64,000 nucleotides of DNA from Aequorivita sublithincola DSM 14238 (GTDB lineage Bacteria; Bacteroidota; Bacteroidia; Flavobacteriales; Flavobacteriaceae), in the NCBI RefSeq assembly GCF_000265385.1, contig NC_018013.1, positions 647,001 to 711,000 on the forward strand, read 5' to 3'. Within the stretch, counting starts at the first letter, position 1; the number at the start of each line of letters is the position of its first letter. Below the pieces are notes generated by a model. That model was not told where the DNA came from. It saw nothing but the letters and a program-made list of their open reading frames with translations, and did not search any database. A program made the translations under genes and the position numbers. Shown here piece by piece: positions 42,210 through 51,792 of the stretch.

Positions 42210-44456
42210 ATGAAAAAAAGTACCTTTAAACACATGCTGGTATTATCCCTGATGCTTTTCGGCCTTGGTATAACCGCCCAGAACAATGCGTTATGGACGA
42301 AGGCTTCGGCCAATGAAACGCAAAATCGACAAAAAGCCGAAAGAAATGCAATGCCACAGGAATACAACCTATTTGAGCTAAACACTTCTGCTTTTAAAAA
42401 AATATTGTCTCAAGCTCCGGCAAGAAATTCTGGGTCAAGCAATACAATTATATCGTTGCCTACCAATAATGGGGTGTTGCAAAATTTCCGAGTTTATGAG
42501 GCTTCCATTATGGAACAGGCTTTACAAGCAAAGCATACAGATATTAGATCTTATGTAGCGCAAGGAATTGAAGATCCTACTTCTGTTGCAAGATTTAGCG
42601 TATCTCCAATCGGTGTAAATGTGATGATTTCTTCTCCAAAGTTTTCAACTATATATGTTGATCCTTTTACTAAGGACAAGAATTATTATATTTCATACAA
42701 CATTAATACAGTTCCTGCTTATAGCGAGAATTTTGTATGTCATACCGAAGATCATGAAATTATTGACCAGCCGTTAGAAACTAGAAATGCGAATGATGGA
42801 ACGCTAAGAACTTTTAGACTTGCCTTGGCTTGTACTGGAGAATATGCACAACGTCACTTAACATTACAAGGTGTTCCACCTTCTGCAAGTGATGCAGTAA
42901 AAAAGGCTGCAGTACTTTCTGCAATGAATGTTTCTATGACTCGCGTAAATGGAATTTATGAAAGAGAGGTTGCCGTTACTATGGTTATAATAGCAAATAA
43001 TGAAGATATTATTTTCCTAAATTCTGCGACAGATCCTTATACAAATAATAACGGGCAAGTAATGCTTGGGCAAAACCAAGTTACCGTAGACGGTGTTATT
43101 GGAGTTGCAAATTATGACATAGGCCACGTATTTAGTACAGGTGGTGGTGGTATTGCACGACTTCGTTCTCCTTGCGTTAATGGTAACAAAGCTCAAGGTG
43201 TAACTGGACTACCTACTCCAATTGGAGATAATTTTGATGTGGATTTTGTTGCTCACGAAATGGGTCACCAATATGGAGCTAACCACACATTCAACAACGC
43301 TTGCGGTGGTAACAGAAACGGATCTACTGCATTTGAAACAGGTAGTGGTACAACTATTATGGGGTATGCAGGAGTTTGTCCTCCTAACGTTCAACCACAT
43401 AGTGATGACTACTTTCAAGCAATAAGCATTCAGGAAATATGGACAAATATTAAAAACGGCCAAGGTCAATGTGGTGCTCAAACTCCTACCAACAACTTGC
43501 CTCCAACGGCTGATGCTGGACCTGACTACAGAATTCCAAAAGGAACTCCATTTATCTTAAAAGGAATAGCTACTGATCCTGATAGTGGTAATGCACTTTC
43601 ACACTGCTGGGAACAAATGGATAGTCAACCATCTACCCAACCACCGGTAAATACTTCAACAGTGGGACCTACTTTTAGATCTATTGATCCATTACCAGAT
43701 CCAGAGCGTTATATGCCTGCTTTAACCACTGTATTAGCTGGAAATACTCAAACTACTTGGGAAGTTGTTCCAAAGGTAGGAAGAAGCATGAAATTTAGAT
43801 ATACCGTTCGAGATAATGCTGCTGCGGGTGGCTCAACGGCAAGTGATAATATGAATGTAACTGTTGATGGAGTAGCAGGACCATTTGTTGTATCTTCTCA
43901 AAATACAGCTACAACTTGGAACACAACAACTACTGAAACCGTTACTTGGGATGTTGCTGGAACTGATATAGCTCCAATTAGCAGCACGAATGTGGATATT
44001 ATGTTCTCTACAGATGGTGGACAAACATACCCGCTAACAATTGCAACTGTACCAAACAACGGAAGTGCTGTAATTAACGTACCAAACCTTAACACTACCA
44101 CTGGTAGATTAATGGTTAAATCATCAAATAATATATTTTATGACCTTAATGATGGCGTTATTACTGTAACAGGAGTTGTAGGAGTTGAAGAGTTTACTTT
44201 TGAAAACTTTGCGGTTTATCCAAACCCATCAAACGGAACTTTCAACCTAACTTTCACACCAGCTAATAATGACAATGTTGAAGTTTCTCTGTATGATTTG
44301 AGAGGAAGAGCCATCAGCCAATCTACTTTTGATGATGTTTCAGCTTCAAACACATTCACGAAACAATTGGATTACAACTATGTTGAAACTGGAATGTATT
44401 TCCTAGTTGTGAGAAATGGAAACAAAGTAACTACTAAGAAGGTTATTAAGAATTAA
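42210..44456 (+). CDS. T9SS-secreted reprolysin-type metalloprotease
   Basis: A 748-aa secreted zinc protease: signal peptide about 1-24, N-terminal propeptide, then a metzincin/reprolysin catalytic domain with HEMGHQYGANH at 349-359 (three zinc His, catalytic Glu350), followed by a later GSGTTIMGYAGVC Met-turn. From about 430 come PKD/Ig-like regions and the C-terminal T9SS type A sorting domain (YPNPSNGTFNL ... VVRNGNKVTTKKVIKN). The T9SS tail targets it to export and surface attachment or release. An upstream TATATTTA near 42169 is a plausible -7 box. Confidence 0.94.
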   Translation: MKKSTFKHMLVLSLMLFGLGITAQNNALWTKASANETQNRQKAERNAMPQEYNLFELNTSAFKKILSQAPARNSGSSNTIISLPTNNGVLQNFRVYEASIMEQALQAKHTDIRSYVAQGIEDPTSVARFSVSPIGVNVMISSPKFSTIYVDPFTKDKNYYISYNINTVPAYSENFVCHTEDHEIIDQPLETRNANDGTLRTFRLALACTGEYAQRHLTLQGVPPSASDAVKKAAVLSAMNVSMTRVNGIYEREVAVTMVIIANNEDIIFLNSATDPYTNNNGQVMLGQNQVTVDGVIGVANYDIGHVFSTGGGGIARLRSPCVNGNKAQGVTGLPTPIGDNFDVDFVAHEMGHQYGANHTFNNACGGNRNGSTAFETGSGTTIMGYAGVCPPNVQPHSDDYFQAISIQEIWTNIKNGQGQCGAQTPTNNLPPTADAGPDYRIPKGTPFILKGIATDPDSGNALSHCWEQMDSQPSTQPPVNTSTVGPTFRSIDPLPDPERYMPALTTVLAGNTQTTWEVVPKVGRSMKFRYTVRDNAAAGGSTASDNMNVTVDGVAGPFVVSSQNTATTWNTTTTETVTWDVAGTDIAPISSTNVDIMFSTDGGQTYPLTIATVPNNGSAVINVPNLNTTTGRLMVKSSNNIFYDLNDGVITVTGVVGVEEFTFENFAVYPNPSNGTFNLTFTPANNDNVEVSLYDLRGRAISQSTFDDVSASNTFTKQLDYNYVETGMYFLVVRNGNKVTTKKVIKN

Positions 44457-44475
44457 TCGAGAAAATAGAATAAAG

Positions 44476-44521
44476 AAAAAAGAGAAAAGACAGGATGGTT
44501 CCTGTTCTTTTCTCTTTTTTT
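44476..44521 (+). terminator. Intrinsic terminator after the metalloprotease
   Basis: AAAAAAGAGAAAAGACAGGA and TCCTGTTCTTTTCTCTTTTTT pair over a TGGT loop with one bulge; T run at the end. The A-rich left arm lets it act on the minus strand too. Confidence 0.85.
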
Positions 44522-44544
44522 ATTTAAACCTCTGAAAGGTGCTT

Positions 44545-44867
44545 TTAATCTCTCAACCCATTTTGAAAACCCATCGTCATTTTTTGCCACTCTGAAATTT
44601 TTGTTTCCAATGTTTCGGCATTAATATATTCTTTATGACGCGCAACTAAGAGTTGTATGCCCAATTCAAAAGAAGAGCCCAAAGAAATATCCAAATAATT
44701 GCTGAAAGCCTTATTAGTCCTGGCAGAACCTTCTGAAATATTACTTGGCAAAGAAACAGAACAACGACTCATTTGCGACGTAAGTCTAAATATTTCATGC
44801 TTTGGAAATTTTTCTATAATATCAAAAGTTATCTGTAAGCCTAACTTCTAAATGTTTAAATTTTTTT
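44545..44867 (-). pseudogene. Four-helix-bundle (S23-type) protein gene, frameshifted N terminus
   Basis: The readable part (44772-44545) encodes MSRCSVSLPSNISEGSART and the family's C-terminal helices; the typical ATG is missing. The same frame continues upstream as LGLQITFDIIEKFPKHEIFRL, then meets a stop (TAG at 44848-44850). One frame away the expected N terminus KKFKHLEV is present (44865-44843). So a frameshift lies near 44843-44848 and no ATG starts the N-terminal part. Length without it is 75 aa versus about 115-120 in the family. A downstream-only 75-aa product is still possible from the internal ATG. Confidence 0.72.
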
Positions 44868-44932
44868 AATTATGCCTTTTTCTCATAAGGATATTCGTCT
44901 TTTTTGTTTATTCTTTTTTCTTTATTCCTTTT

Positions 44933-45469
44933 CTAAAGCTTAACCGCTTCTGCAATATGCGTAACCACTTGCGAAGTTTCGTTAACCTTAAATTTTAGAT
45001 CAAAAATAACGCCTTGTCCGCTTTTTTCAACTAGAAGTTTTCCATCGGTTATTGGGTAATAACCTGCTTCACCTCTACAGAAACATTGTTTTCCATAAAG
45101 TAGTTTTACGTCGCTTAAGGAAGCGTTTTCTTTATTTAAACTTTCTGTGTTTGCCGGTATTTCAAACTGAATGGTTTCAGAATAATTACCGTCTGCCGTT
45201 CCTGCTGGACCTTCTTTTAAATAAGTATATTCCACAACAGTATTGGCGCCATCCAACAGTTGCGGATATAATGCTCCGGTGTCATCCTTCTGAATTTTCA
45301 AGGTCTTGTTTTTGTGAACTACCACGCTACATGCACCTTCTTCAGGGCAAGCTGTGGGTTTAGTATCCATTTGTTTTATAGTCGTGTTTTCTGAAGAAAT
45401 TACAGTACCCGTCTGCGTTTGGCAGGCATTTACCATAAATAGGGGGATTAAAAAATAGAATGCTTTCAT
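44933..45469 (-). CDS. Hypothetical lipoprotein
   Basis: A 178-aa lipoprotein (MKAFYFLIPLFMVNAC, lipid Cys16). Several Cys occur: two within CPEEGAC and two in GKQCFCRGEAGYY, which may form disulfides or bind metal outside the cytosol. A beta-rich fold is likely. I recognise no named family. The next minus-strand gene upstream ends about 118 bp away, separated by GATTCG-word repeats. Confidence 0.75.
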   Translation of the reverse strand: MKAFYFLIPLFMVNACQTQTGTVISSENTTIKQMDTKPTACPEEGACSVVVHKNKTLKIQKDDTGALYPQLLDGANTVVEYTYLKEGPAGTADGNYSETIQFEIPANTESLNKENASLSDVKLLYGKQCFCRGEAGYYPITDGKLLVEKSGQGVIFDLKFKVNETSQVVTHIAEAVKL

Positions 45470-45586
45470 AATTTTATGTTTAGGGTTAATTTGTTAATTC
45501 GGGATTTGTTGATTCAGAAGTCATTAATTTCGGATTCGATTTTTTCCATTTCGGAACACAACTCCCGAATCCCGACTATCAATTCT

Positions 45587-46324
45587 CTATTTCTCCAACT
45601 CCACCTCTAAATCAAGCAGGTCTGGATTTTTAAAGTATTCAGTGAATGGAGCCTGAACGCTCAAAGTTTTTTTGTCTTCTGAAAAAGTAGCTTCCGGATT
45701 TGAAGTTTTCTTTATTTTCTTCGGAAAAGTATAATTCAACATATAATTAGAACTACCCATAAAAGCCTCGGCACTTTTCATGCTGTCTACTTGCTTTTGG
45801 TGCTCCTTTTCGTCCTTTATAAAAGCATCTCGTTTAAAGATACCGTTTTTGAATGAATAATTTACGCCAATCACTTCTGGACTGTCTTCTTCCTTCTTAA
45901 TTTCAGTGTTGCCATCTTTGTTGGGCATTAAATTTTCTGCACGTTCAAGCGCGCTAAGCATATCGTTAGCTTCACTAATGTTTTTGAATTTGGTTGAAAT
46001 ATCGTAGGTCATCTCAGAGGTTTCAGAATTCATTTTCATATGAATATTGAAGTTTTCTAGCTTCTTTAATTTTTCTTGTTCGCTCTTGGAAAGCTTAGAA
46101 ATACTGTCTTTCTTTTCTTCCAAATATTGTTTTATATAAATTATGGTATCTACTTTAACCACGCCAGAATCCATCATTGCTGCCCCGCCAAAAGCCATCA
46201 TTTCGTTAAGGTTTACTTCTACGGACATCGTTCCACTTCCGTCCTCGTTCATAACCATTGTTTCGGTGAATTGGCAACTTGCGGTTATAAAAACCAAGGC
46301 CAATAGAAAGAATAATTTTTTCAT
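45587..46324 (-). CDS. Hypothetical lipoprotein
   Basis: A 245-aa lipoprotein (MKKLFFLLALVFITASC, lipid Cys17) with the mature start QFTETMVMNEDGSGTMSVEVNL, a pattern seen in beta-sandwich lipoproteins near LppM-like families; the identity is not certain. A charged, helical middle (KQYLEEKKDSISKLSKSEQEKLKKL) follows. It starts 8 bp after the YqaE/Pmp3 gene ends, so the two are an operon. Confidence 0.78.
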   Translation of the reverse strand: MKKLFFLLALVFITASCQFTETMVMNEDGSGTMSVEVNLNEMMAFGGAAMMDSGVVKVDTIIYIKQYLEEKKDSISKLSKSEQEKLKKLENFNIHMKMNSETSEMTYDISTKFKNISEANDMLSALERAENLMPNKDGNTEIKKEEDSPEVIGVNYSFKNGIFKRDAFIKDEKEHQKQVDSMKSAEAFMGSSNYMLNYTFPKKIKKTSNPEATFSEDKKTLSVQAPFTEYFKNPDLLDLEVELEK

Positions 46325-46332
46325 AATTGATT

Positions 46333-46491
46333 TTATCTTTTAGGGTTGTTCAAAATAATAAGCGCAGCAATCACGCCAGGAATCCATCCACAAATAGTGA
46401 GTATTAAAACAATTAGTACAGAACCACAACCCTTACCAATTACGGCAAGCGGCGGAAAAAGAATAGCCAATAGAACTCTCCAGATACTCAT
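46333..46491 (-). CDS. YqaE/Pmp3-family small membrane protein
   Basis: A 52-aa proteolipid: MSIWRVLLAILFPPLAVIGK then a glycine/cysteine turn, LTICGWIPGVIAALIILNN and basic end. The LFPPLAV(I)G and CGWIPGVIHA-like motifs are the Pmp3/UPF0057 signature. Two membrane helices. The family responds to salt or membrane stress in other organisms. It precedes the 245-aa lipoprotein gene by 8 bp. A perfect TAAATTTG box lies seven bases upstream of the ATG, suggesting a leaderless or near-leaderless mRNA. Confidence 0.9.
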   Translation of the reverse strand: MSIWRVLLAILFPPLAVIGKGCGSVLIVLILTICGWIPGVIAALIILNNPKR

Positions 46492-46497
46492 AAAAAA

Positions 46498-46505
46498 CAA
46501 ATTTA
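46498..46505 (-). promoter_or_regulatory. -7 promoter box immediately before the YqaE/Pmp3 ATG
   Basis: TAAATTTG on the minus strand matches TAnnTTTG exactly. Only six T residues separate it from the ATG, so transcription should begin at or next to the start codon. Confidence 0.55.
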
Positions 46506-46599
46506 CAATTAATATTCAAGCTATGGGTCGAGCTATTTTTTCTTTTGTTACATGAATTTGATTTCTGAGAGTTTAGTACTTTAGTGGTTTATTTCAAAA

Positions 46600-47661
46600 A
46601 TGAATTTCAAAAAAATCATTCCACTGGTCCTTTTCCTTATTGTCGCAACGGCCAGCAAAGCACAATATAAATTTTCTGGTTATGTAGATGCTGCATCCAG
46701 TGACGGCGCTATATATCTTTCAGCGGTGGATGATTACCGTAAAGTTTCTGGCGTATTTCCAGAGCAAATTCTAAACAAAACACTTCCTGATTCCACAGGA
46801 TATTTTTCTTTTTCGGGCGATAATTTGCCTTCGGAAAATAAAATTTATAGAATTCATGTAGATACTTGTAGCGAAAACGATCAAAACATCACACATTTCC
46901 TAGGCCATTGTCCTAATAGTAAAGAAGTTATTTTTATTGCGAACAACCATGACACACTAACGTTACCTTTTTCTTTTGATGAAGAAATGTTCTGTCGCGT
47001 AGTTTCTAAAAACGAAAAAGCCAACGCTTTTTTGAAGATAGATTCCTTAAAACATGATATGAGTTTTGCTTTCGGTACCTACCGAAGTGAGGCAAATCGA
47101 AGAATCAATTCGAAAAAGTGGTTCAGTATTTTGCAACAATATGGCGAACAAATGCATGAACCCTTGGCTGAACTTTATAGCTACGCCTTTTTTTCAGACA
47201 GAACGCAGCCGCTCCACGCCTATTATCTGGAAGATTTAAAAACAAACCCGTATTACGACAATTTGTTAAATAGGCTAATAGAAAAATATCCAAAAAGCAA
47301 TTACACCGAGCAATATAGAGAAGAATTGGCGTCCGATAAATATTTAGTAGCCACCATCAAACCAGACAGCTCTTCTTGGTGGATGTATGTTTTGGCAGCG
47401 ATTGCAGTTTTGTCAATTATAGGAAACTTCATTTTTTACGGGAAGCTAAAAAAAATAAAAGGGTCTTTTACTCCCACCACACAATCCCTTTCCAAACAGG
47501 AAAAGAAGGTTTTAGAACTCATTTTAGAGAATAAAAGTAATAAAGAAATTGCTTCAGATATGTTCGTAAGCGTGAGCACAGTAAAATCACACATCAATAA
47601 TCTCTACAAAAAGTTAAACGTAAGTTCTCGTGAAGATGTGAAAAACCTGTATTCCAGTTAA
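46600..47661 (+). CDS. Membrane-anchored LuxR-type regulator with exported sensor region
   Basis: A 353-aa protein: N-terminal signal ([21 protein letters not shown]), a long extracytoplasmic region (about 23-255) beginning with a beta-rich lipoprotein-like part and a helical part, one membrane helix ([21 protein letters not shown], about 263-283) and a C-terminal LuxR HTH (about 290-353) with [45 protein letters not shown]. The helix-turn-helix would sit in the cytosol. Without receiver or kinase domains it would have to sense the periplasm directly. The topology is inferred. Confidence 0.85.
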   Translation: MNFKKIIPLVLFLIVATASKAQYKFSGYVDAASSDGAIYLSAVDDYRKVSGVFPEQILNKTLPDSTGYFSFSGDNLPSENKIYRIHVDTCSENDQNITHFLGHCPNSKEVIFIANNHDTLTLPFSFDEEMFCRVVSKNEKANAFLKIDSLKHDMSFAFGTYRSEANRRINSKKWFSILQQYGEQMHEPLAELYSYAFFSDRTQPLHAYYLEDLKTNPYYDNLLNRLIEKYPKSNYTEQYREELASDKYLVATIKPDSSSWWMYVLAAIAVLSIIGNFIFYGKLKKIKGSFTPTTQSLSKQEKKVLELILENKSNKEIASDMFVSVSTVKSHINNLYKKLNVSSREDVKNLYSS

Positions 47662-47770
47662 ATTCAATCGGAGGGTCAAGGATTTGAACTTTCGCTATCC
47701 AGCTTCTAGCACTCAGCATCTTTTCTCTTTATTCTTTTTTCTTGCTTCTTTTTTTCGAAATTCATTTCCC

Positions 47771-47778
47771 TATCTTTG
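47771..47778 (+). promoter_or_regulatory. -7 promoter box of lysS
   Basis: TATCTTTG fits TAnnTTTG and lies 25 bp before the ATG at 47803. The box overlaps codons of the longer in-frame ORF that starts at 47776, which argues against that longer start. Confidence 0.6.
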
Positions 47779-47802
47779 CAAACTTATTTTTATACAAAAT
47801 TT

Positions 47803-49494
47803 ATGCAACTTTCTGAACTGGAAATCATCCGAAGAGAAAAACTTCAACAACTACGAGACCGTGGAATAAACCCTTATCCCGCAGATTTATATCCTGTAAC
47901 TGACACCTCAAAAAAGTTGAAGGACAATTTTGAGGAAGGAAAAAAGGTAGTCGTTGCAGGAAGGTTAATGTCTCGTAGAATTCAAGGTTCAGCTTCATTT
48001 GCGGAGCTTCAAGATGCCGATGGACGTATACAAGTATATTTTAACCGTGATGAAATCTGTACTGGCGAAGACAAAAGCCATTATAACGATGTTTATAAAA
48101 AACTCCTCGACATAGGCGATTTCATAGGAATTGAAGGCGAACTTTTCAATACCCAAGTTGGTGAAAAAACCATCATGGTTAAGAATTTTACCTTGCTAAG
48201 CAAAGCATTAAAACCCTTACCACAACCAAGAGTTGATGCTGATGGAAAAATTCACGATGCTTTTACGGACCCAGAACAACGCTATCGTCAGCGCTATGCA
48301 GATTTGGTGGTAAATCCGCACGTAAAGGAAATTTTCGTAAAGCGATCCAAACTTTTCAACGCTATGCGTACTTTCTTTAATGACCGCGGTTATTTTGAAG
48401 TAGAAACTCCAGTATTGCAACCAATTCCTGGCGGTGCTGCGGCGCGACCTTTTATAACACACCATAATTCCTTAGACATTCCGCTGTATATGCGAATTGC
48501 AAATGAATTATACTTGAAAAGATTGATTGTCGGTGGTTTTGACGGTGTTTATGAATTCTCCAAAAACTTTAGAAATGAAGGCATGGATCGCACCCACAAT
48601 CCAGAATTTACCGCGATGGAAATTTATGTTTCCTACAAAGATTACAATTGGATGATGGATTTCTGCGAACAATTGCTGGAATACTGTGCCATCGAAGTAA
48701 ACGGAACCTCAAAAACAACCTTCGGAAAACACGAAATAGATTTTAAAGCGCCTTATCCAAGAGTAACTATGGCGGAATCTATCGAACATTTTACAGGTTT
48801 TGACATTACGGGAAAAACCGAAGACGAAATCCGCAAAGCTGCTCAGGATATGAAAATATCTGTAGATGAAACAATGGGTAAAGGAAAACTGATTGATGAA
48901 ATTTTCGGCGAAAAGTGCGAAGGCAACTACATTCAACCAACCTTCATTACAGATTACCCAAAGGAAATGAGTCCGCTTTGTAAAGAACACCGCGAAAATC
49001 CAGAACTTACGGAGCGTTTTGAACTAATGGTTTGTGGAAAGGAAATAGCAAACGCATATAGCGAATTAAACGACCCAATAGACCAACGCGAACGTTTTGA
49101 AGCGCAACTAAAACTAGCGGACAGAGGCGATGACGAAGCAACAGCATTTATAGATTACGATTTTCTACGCGCTTTAGAATATGGAATGCCGCCAACAAGC
49201 GGAATGGGCATCGGGATGGACCGTTTGATTATGTTTTTGACCAATAATCCTTCTATCCAAGAAGTACTTTTCTTCCCACAAATGCGCCCTGAAAAGAAAA
49301 AGGTTGAAATGACCGAAGACGAAAAAGCAGTTTACACAATTCTAAAAGCCAATTCACCAGTTGCTTTGGAAGAACTAAAAGCACAAAGTGGTTTGAGTAA
49401 TAAGAAGTGGGATAAAGCTATGAAAGGTTTGACGGCTTCAAAAGTTGCGAAAGTTGAGAAAGTTGAGGAAAATTTGATGGTTACGGTACTTTAA
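47803..49494 (+). CDS. lysS: Lysyl-tRNA synthetase, class II
   Basis: Charges tRNA-Lys in the cytosol. From the ATG at 47803 the 563-aa protein has an OB-fold tRNA-binding domain (about 50-145, KVVVAGRLMSRRIQGSASFAELQDADGRIQVY), the class II core with FNAMRTFFNDRGYFEVETPVLQPIPGGAAARPF (motif 1 to 2) and GMGIGMDRLIMFLTNN (motif 3). It carries about 65 extra residues at the C terminus after the core end, reading EMTEDEKAVYTILKANSPVALEE and later KKWDKAMKGL, a winged-helix-like extension. Lysine-class features fit LysS rather than LysU-specific. Confidence 0.96.
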   Translation: MQLSELEIIRREKLQQLRDRGINPYPADLYPVTDTSKKLKDNFEEGKKVVVAGRLMSRRIQGSASFAELQDADGRIQVYFNRDEICTGEDKSHYNDVYKKLLDIGDFIGIEGELFNTQVGEKTIMVKNFTLLSKALKPLPQPRVDADGKIHDAFTDPEQRYRQRYADLVVNPHVKEIFVKRSKLFNAMRTFFNDRGYFEVETPVLQPIPGGAAARPFITHHNSLDIPLYMRIANELYLKRLIVGGFDGVYEFSKNFRNEGMDRTHNPEFTAMEIYVSYKDYNWMMDFCEQLLEYCAIEVNGTSKTTFGKHEIDFKAPYPRVTMAESIEHFTGFDITGKTEDEIRKAAQDMKISVDETMGKGKLIDEIFGEKCEGNYIQPTFITDYPKEMSPLCKEHRENPELTERFELMVCGKEIANAYSELNDPIDQRERFEAQLKLADRGDDEATAFIDYDFLRALEYGMPPTSGMGIGMDRLIMFLTNNPSIQEVLFFPQMRPEKKKVEMTEDEKAVYTILKANSPVALEELKAQSGLSNKKWDKAMKGLTASKVAKVEKVEENLMVTVL

Positions 49495-49571
49495 AAATTA
49501 CTGACACGCCAAACCGTAAAGAATAAGTACAGAAAGCAGGATGTTTAAATAAATAATTATTATTTCTGTTT

Positions 49572-49916
49572 ATGGTTAGATTAGAAAGAGAAGACACAAA
49601 TTTCATATTTGAAATCGTAGGTTGGCATAAACTTTTAACCTTTACAAATAGGCTAATCATTCCTATGTCCCACATTGTAAACGCCTACCCAAATGAGCAA
49701 CCACTTGGTTTTATTCCTGGTCTTCGCTTGATGGGCACGGGTTTTCCTGGGCTTATTAGTGCTGGAACTTATATTTTACCAGATGGAATTATTTTTTGTG
49801 ATGTCGTAAACCACGAAAATAGCATTGCCGTGGAACTTCGGAACGAATATTATAAAATGTTATTGATAGAGGTAGAAGAACCTTTGGAAGCCATTCATTT
49901 CTTAAACCAAAGGTAA
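49572..49916 (+). CDS. Conserved hypothetical, PH-like fold (tentative)
   Basis: A 114-aa soluble protein: VRLEREDTNFIFEIVGWHKLLTFTNRLIIP, then PGLRLMGTGFPGLISAGTYIL and IAVELRNEYYKMLLIEVEEP. Alternation of beta strands with a final helix resembles bacterial PH-like domains, but that is only a by-eye impression. It sits between lysS and adk and is preceded by an AT-rich leader without a clear promoter. Confidence 0.7.
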   Translation: MVRLEREDTNFIFEIVGWHKLLTFTNRLIIPMSHIVNAYPNEQPLGFIPGLRLMGTGFPGLISAGTYILPDGIIFCDVVNHENSIAVELRNEYYKMLLIEVEEPLEAIHFLNQR

Positions 49917-50003
49917 ATTTTCAAATCCCGAATTAACGAATCCCCAGTTAACGAATCCCTAATTAACGCATCCCAAATTCACCAATCCCCAATTATAATT
50001 TCG

Positions 50004-50011
50004 TAAATTTG
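50004..50011 (+). promoter_or_regulatory. -7 promoter box of adk
   Basis: TAAATTTG matches TAnnTTTG and is 34 bp before the adk ATG. It directly follows a block of tandem GAATCCC words. Confidence 0.6.
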
Positions 50012-50044
50012 CAACTTCGTTTTTTTACTTATTAAACCACCACT

Positions 50045-50617
50045 ATGACTAATATAATTTTGTTTGGCCCTCCTGGTTCTGGAAAAGGTACACAAGCTAC
50101 TTTTTTGAAAGAAAAATACAACTTGGTACACATCTCTACGGGCGATGTTTTTCGATATAACATTAAAAATGAAACCGATCTTGGCAATCTTGCTAAATCC
50201 TTTATGGCAAAAGGAAAGTTGGTGCCAGACGAAATAACCATCGATATGTTAAGCAACGAGGTTGATAAAAACTGTGATGCCAATGGTTTTATTTTTGACG
50301 GTTTCCCAAGAACACAAGCACAAGCAGAAGCTTTGGGGCATTTGATGGATGATAAAGACACCCAAATAGACGCTATGGTTGCTCTGGAAGTAGATGACGA
50401 AATACTGGTAGAGCGCCTTTTAGAAAGAGGAAAAACCAGCGGTAGAACAGACGATGCTGATGAAAAAATTATAAGAAACCGAATCAAGGTTTATTATAAT
50501 GAAACCGCCATTCTAAAAGAGTATTACCAAAAACTCAACAAGTTTCACGGCGTTGATGGCGTAGGAAGCATTGAAGATATTACAGAAAGATTAAGCAAAG
50601 TAATAGATAGTTTATAG
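50045..50617 (+). CDS. adk: Adenylate kinase
   Basis: Interconverts AMP, ADP and ATP in the cytosol. The 190-aa protein has the P-loop GPPGSGKGTQ at 8-17, the NMP-binding region VHISTGDVFRYNI, FDGFPRTQAQAEAL and LVERLLERGKTSGRTDDADEKIIRNRI. The LID is the short version, without the four Cys zinc ribbon. It may be co-transcribed with obgE 68 bp downstream. Confidence 0.97.
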   Translation: MTNIILFGPPGSGKGTQATFLKEKYNLVHISTGDVFRYNIKNETDLGNLAKSFMAKGKLVPDEITIDMLSNEVDKNCDANGFIFDGFPRTQAQAEALGHLMDDKDTQIDAMVALEVDDEILVERLLERGKTSGRTDDADEKIIRNRIKVYYNETAILKEYYQKLNKFHGVDGVGSIEDITERLSKVIDSL

Positions 50618-50684
50618 TTTAGAATTTGTGGTTTGGAGTTCCCAAACAATAAAAAATAAACAATAAACAATAAACAATAGATAG

Positions 50685-51683
50685 GTGACTGAAGGCAATT
50701 TTGTAGACTACGTAAAAGTCCATATAACCTCTGGAAAAGGAGGTCAAGGCAGCAAGCACATGAGGCGGGAAAAATATATTCCTAAAGGTGGGCCTGATGG
50801 CGGTGATGGTGGTCGTGGAGGTCACGTAATCGTGAAAGGGAACAAAAACCTTTGGACGCTTTACCATCTTAAATTTAAAAGACACTTTAAAGCCGAGCAC
50901 GGTTCTAGCGGAAGCAAACAAACTAGCACCGGAGCCGATGGCGCCGATGTTTATATTGAAGTTCCACTAGGAACAGTTGTTCGTGATAAGGAAACGGAAG
51001 AAATATTATTTGAAATCACCGAAGACGGTGAAGAAAAAATAGTTGCAAAAGGTGGTCGCGGCGGACTTGGAAACGCACACTTTAAAACAGCCACCAATCA
51101 AACCCCACGCTATTCGCAGCCGGGGGAAGAAGGTCTGGAATTAGATGTCGTTCTGGAACTTAAAATACTTGCAGATGTAGGTCTTGTAGGTTTTCCAAAT
51201 GCTGGAAAATCCACCTTACTTTCTGTTATTACGGCGGCCAAGCCGAAGATTGCCAATTATGAATTTACAACCCTAAAACCCAACTTAGGCATTGTGGAAT
51301 ACCGTGATTACAAAACTTTTGTAGTTGCAGATATTCCTGGAATTATTGAAGGTGCTGCTGAAGGAAAAGGTATTGGTCATCGTTTTCTTCGTCATATTGA
51401 ACGAAATTCTACCTTGTTATTTTTAGTTCCAGCCGATGCGCCGGACATTAAGGAACAGTACGAAATTTTGGTAGATGAATTACGCCGTTACAACCCACAA
51501 CTTTTAGACAAAGAACGTTTGGTAGCCATAAGCAAAAGCGACATGCTAGACGACGAACTGAAAGCAGAAATGAAAAAGGTTCTAGACAAGGAATTTAAAG
51601 GCATTCCGTATATGTTTATTTCGTCTGTTGCTCATCAAGGATTGACGGAGTTGAAGGATAAGCTTTGGACGATGCTTAATTAG
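50685..51683 (+). CDS. obgE: GTPase ObgE/CgtA
   Basis: Essential GTPase linked to 50S ribosome assembly and stress. The 332-aa protein has the Gly-rich Obg fold (1-158; [30 protein letters not shown]) and a G domain: [11 protein letters not shown] (G1), [25 protein letters not shown] (G3 region), KSDML and SSVAHQGL. The C-terminal OCT domain of Gram-positive members is absent, usual in short Obg proteins. The start is GTG at 50685; no nearby ATG fits. Confidence 0.96.
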   Translation: MTEGNFVDYVKVHITSGKGGQGSKHMRREKYIPKGGPDGGDGGRGGHVIVKGNKNLWTLYHLKFKRHFKAEHGSSGSKQTSTGADGADVYIEVPLGTVVRDKETEEILFEITEDGEEKIVAKGGRGGLGNAHFKTATNQTPRYSQPGEEGLELDVVLELKILADVGLVGFPNAGKSTLLSVITAAKPKIANYEFTTLKPNLGIVEYRDYKTFVVADIPGIIEGAAEGKGIGHRFLRHIERNSTLLFLVPADAPDIKEQYEILVDELRRYNPQLLDKERLVAISKSDMLDDELKAEMKKVLDKEFKGIPYMFISSVAHQGLTELKDKLWTMLN

Positions 51684-51792
51684 TTGTCTGTGGTAAGTTG
51701 TCTGTCGATATTGTTACTTTTCTTAAAAATTTCTTAAATAAATTTTTATAGGTCGTTTTTTTCCTTTTTCTTGCCACTTCAAATGCACGATT

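Noticed and set aside
46346..46555. Plus-strand ORF of 69 codons
   Set aside because: It lies antisense to the YqaE/Pmp3 gene on the minus strand, which has a clear family signature.
47684..47869. Short ORF before lysS (61 codons)
   Set aside because: Overlaps the lysS promoter box and start in another frame; composition is AT-biased filler.
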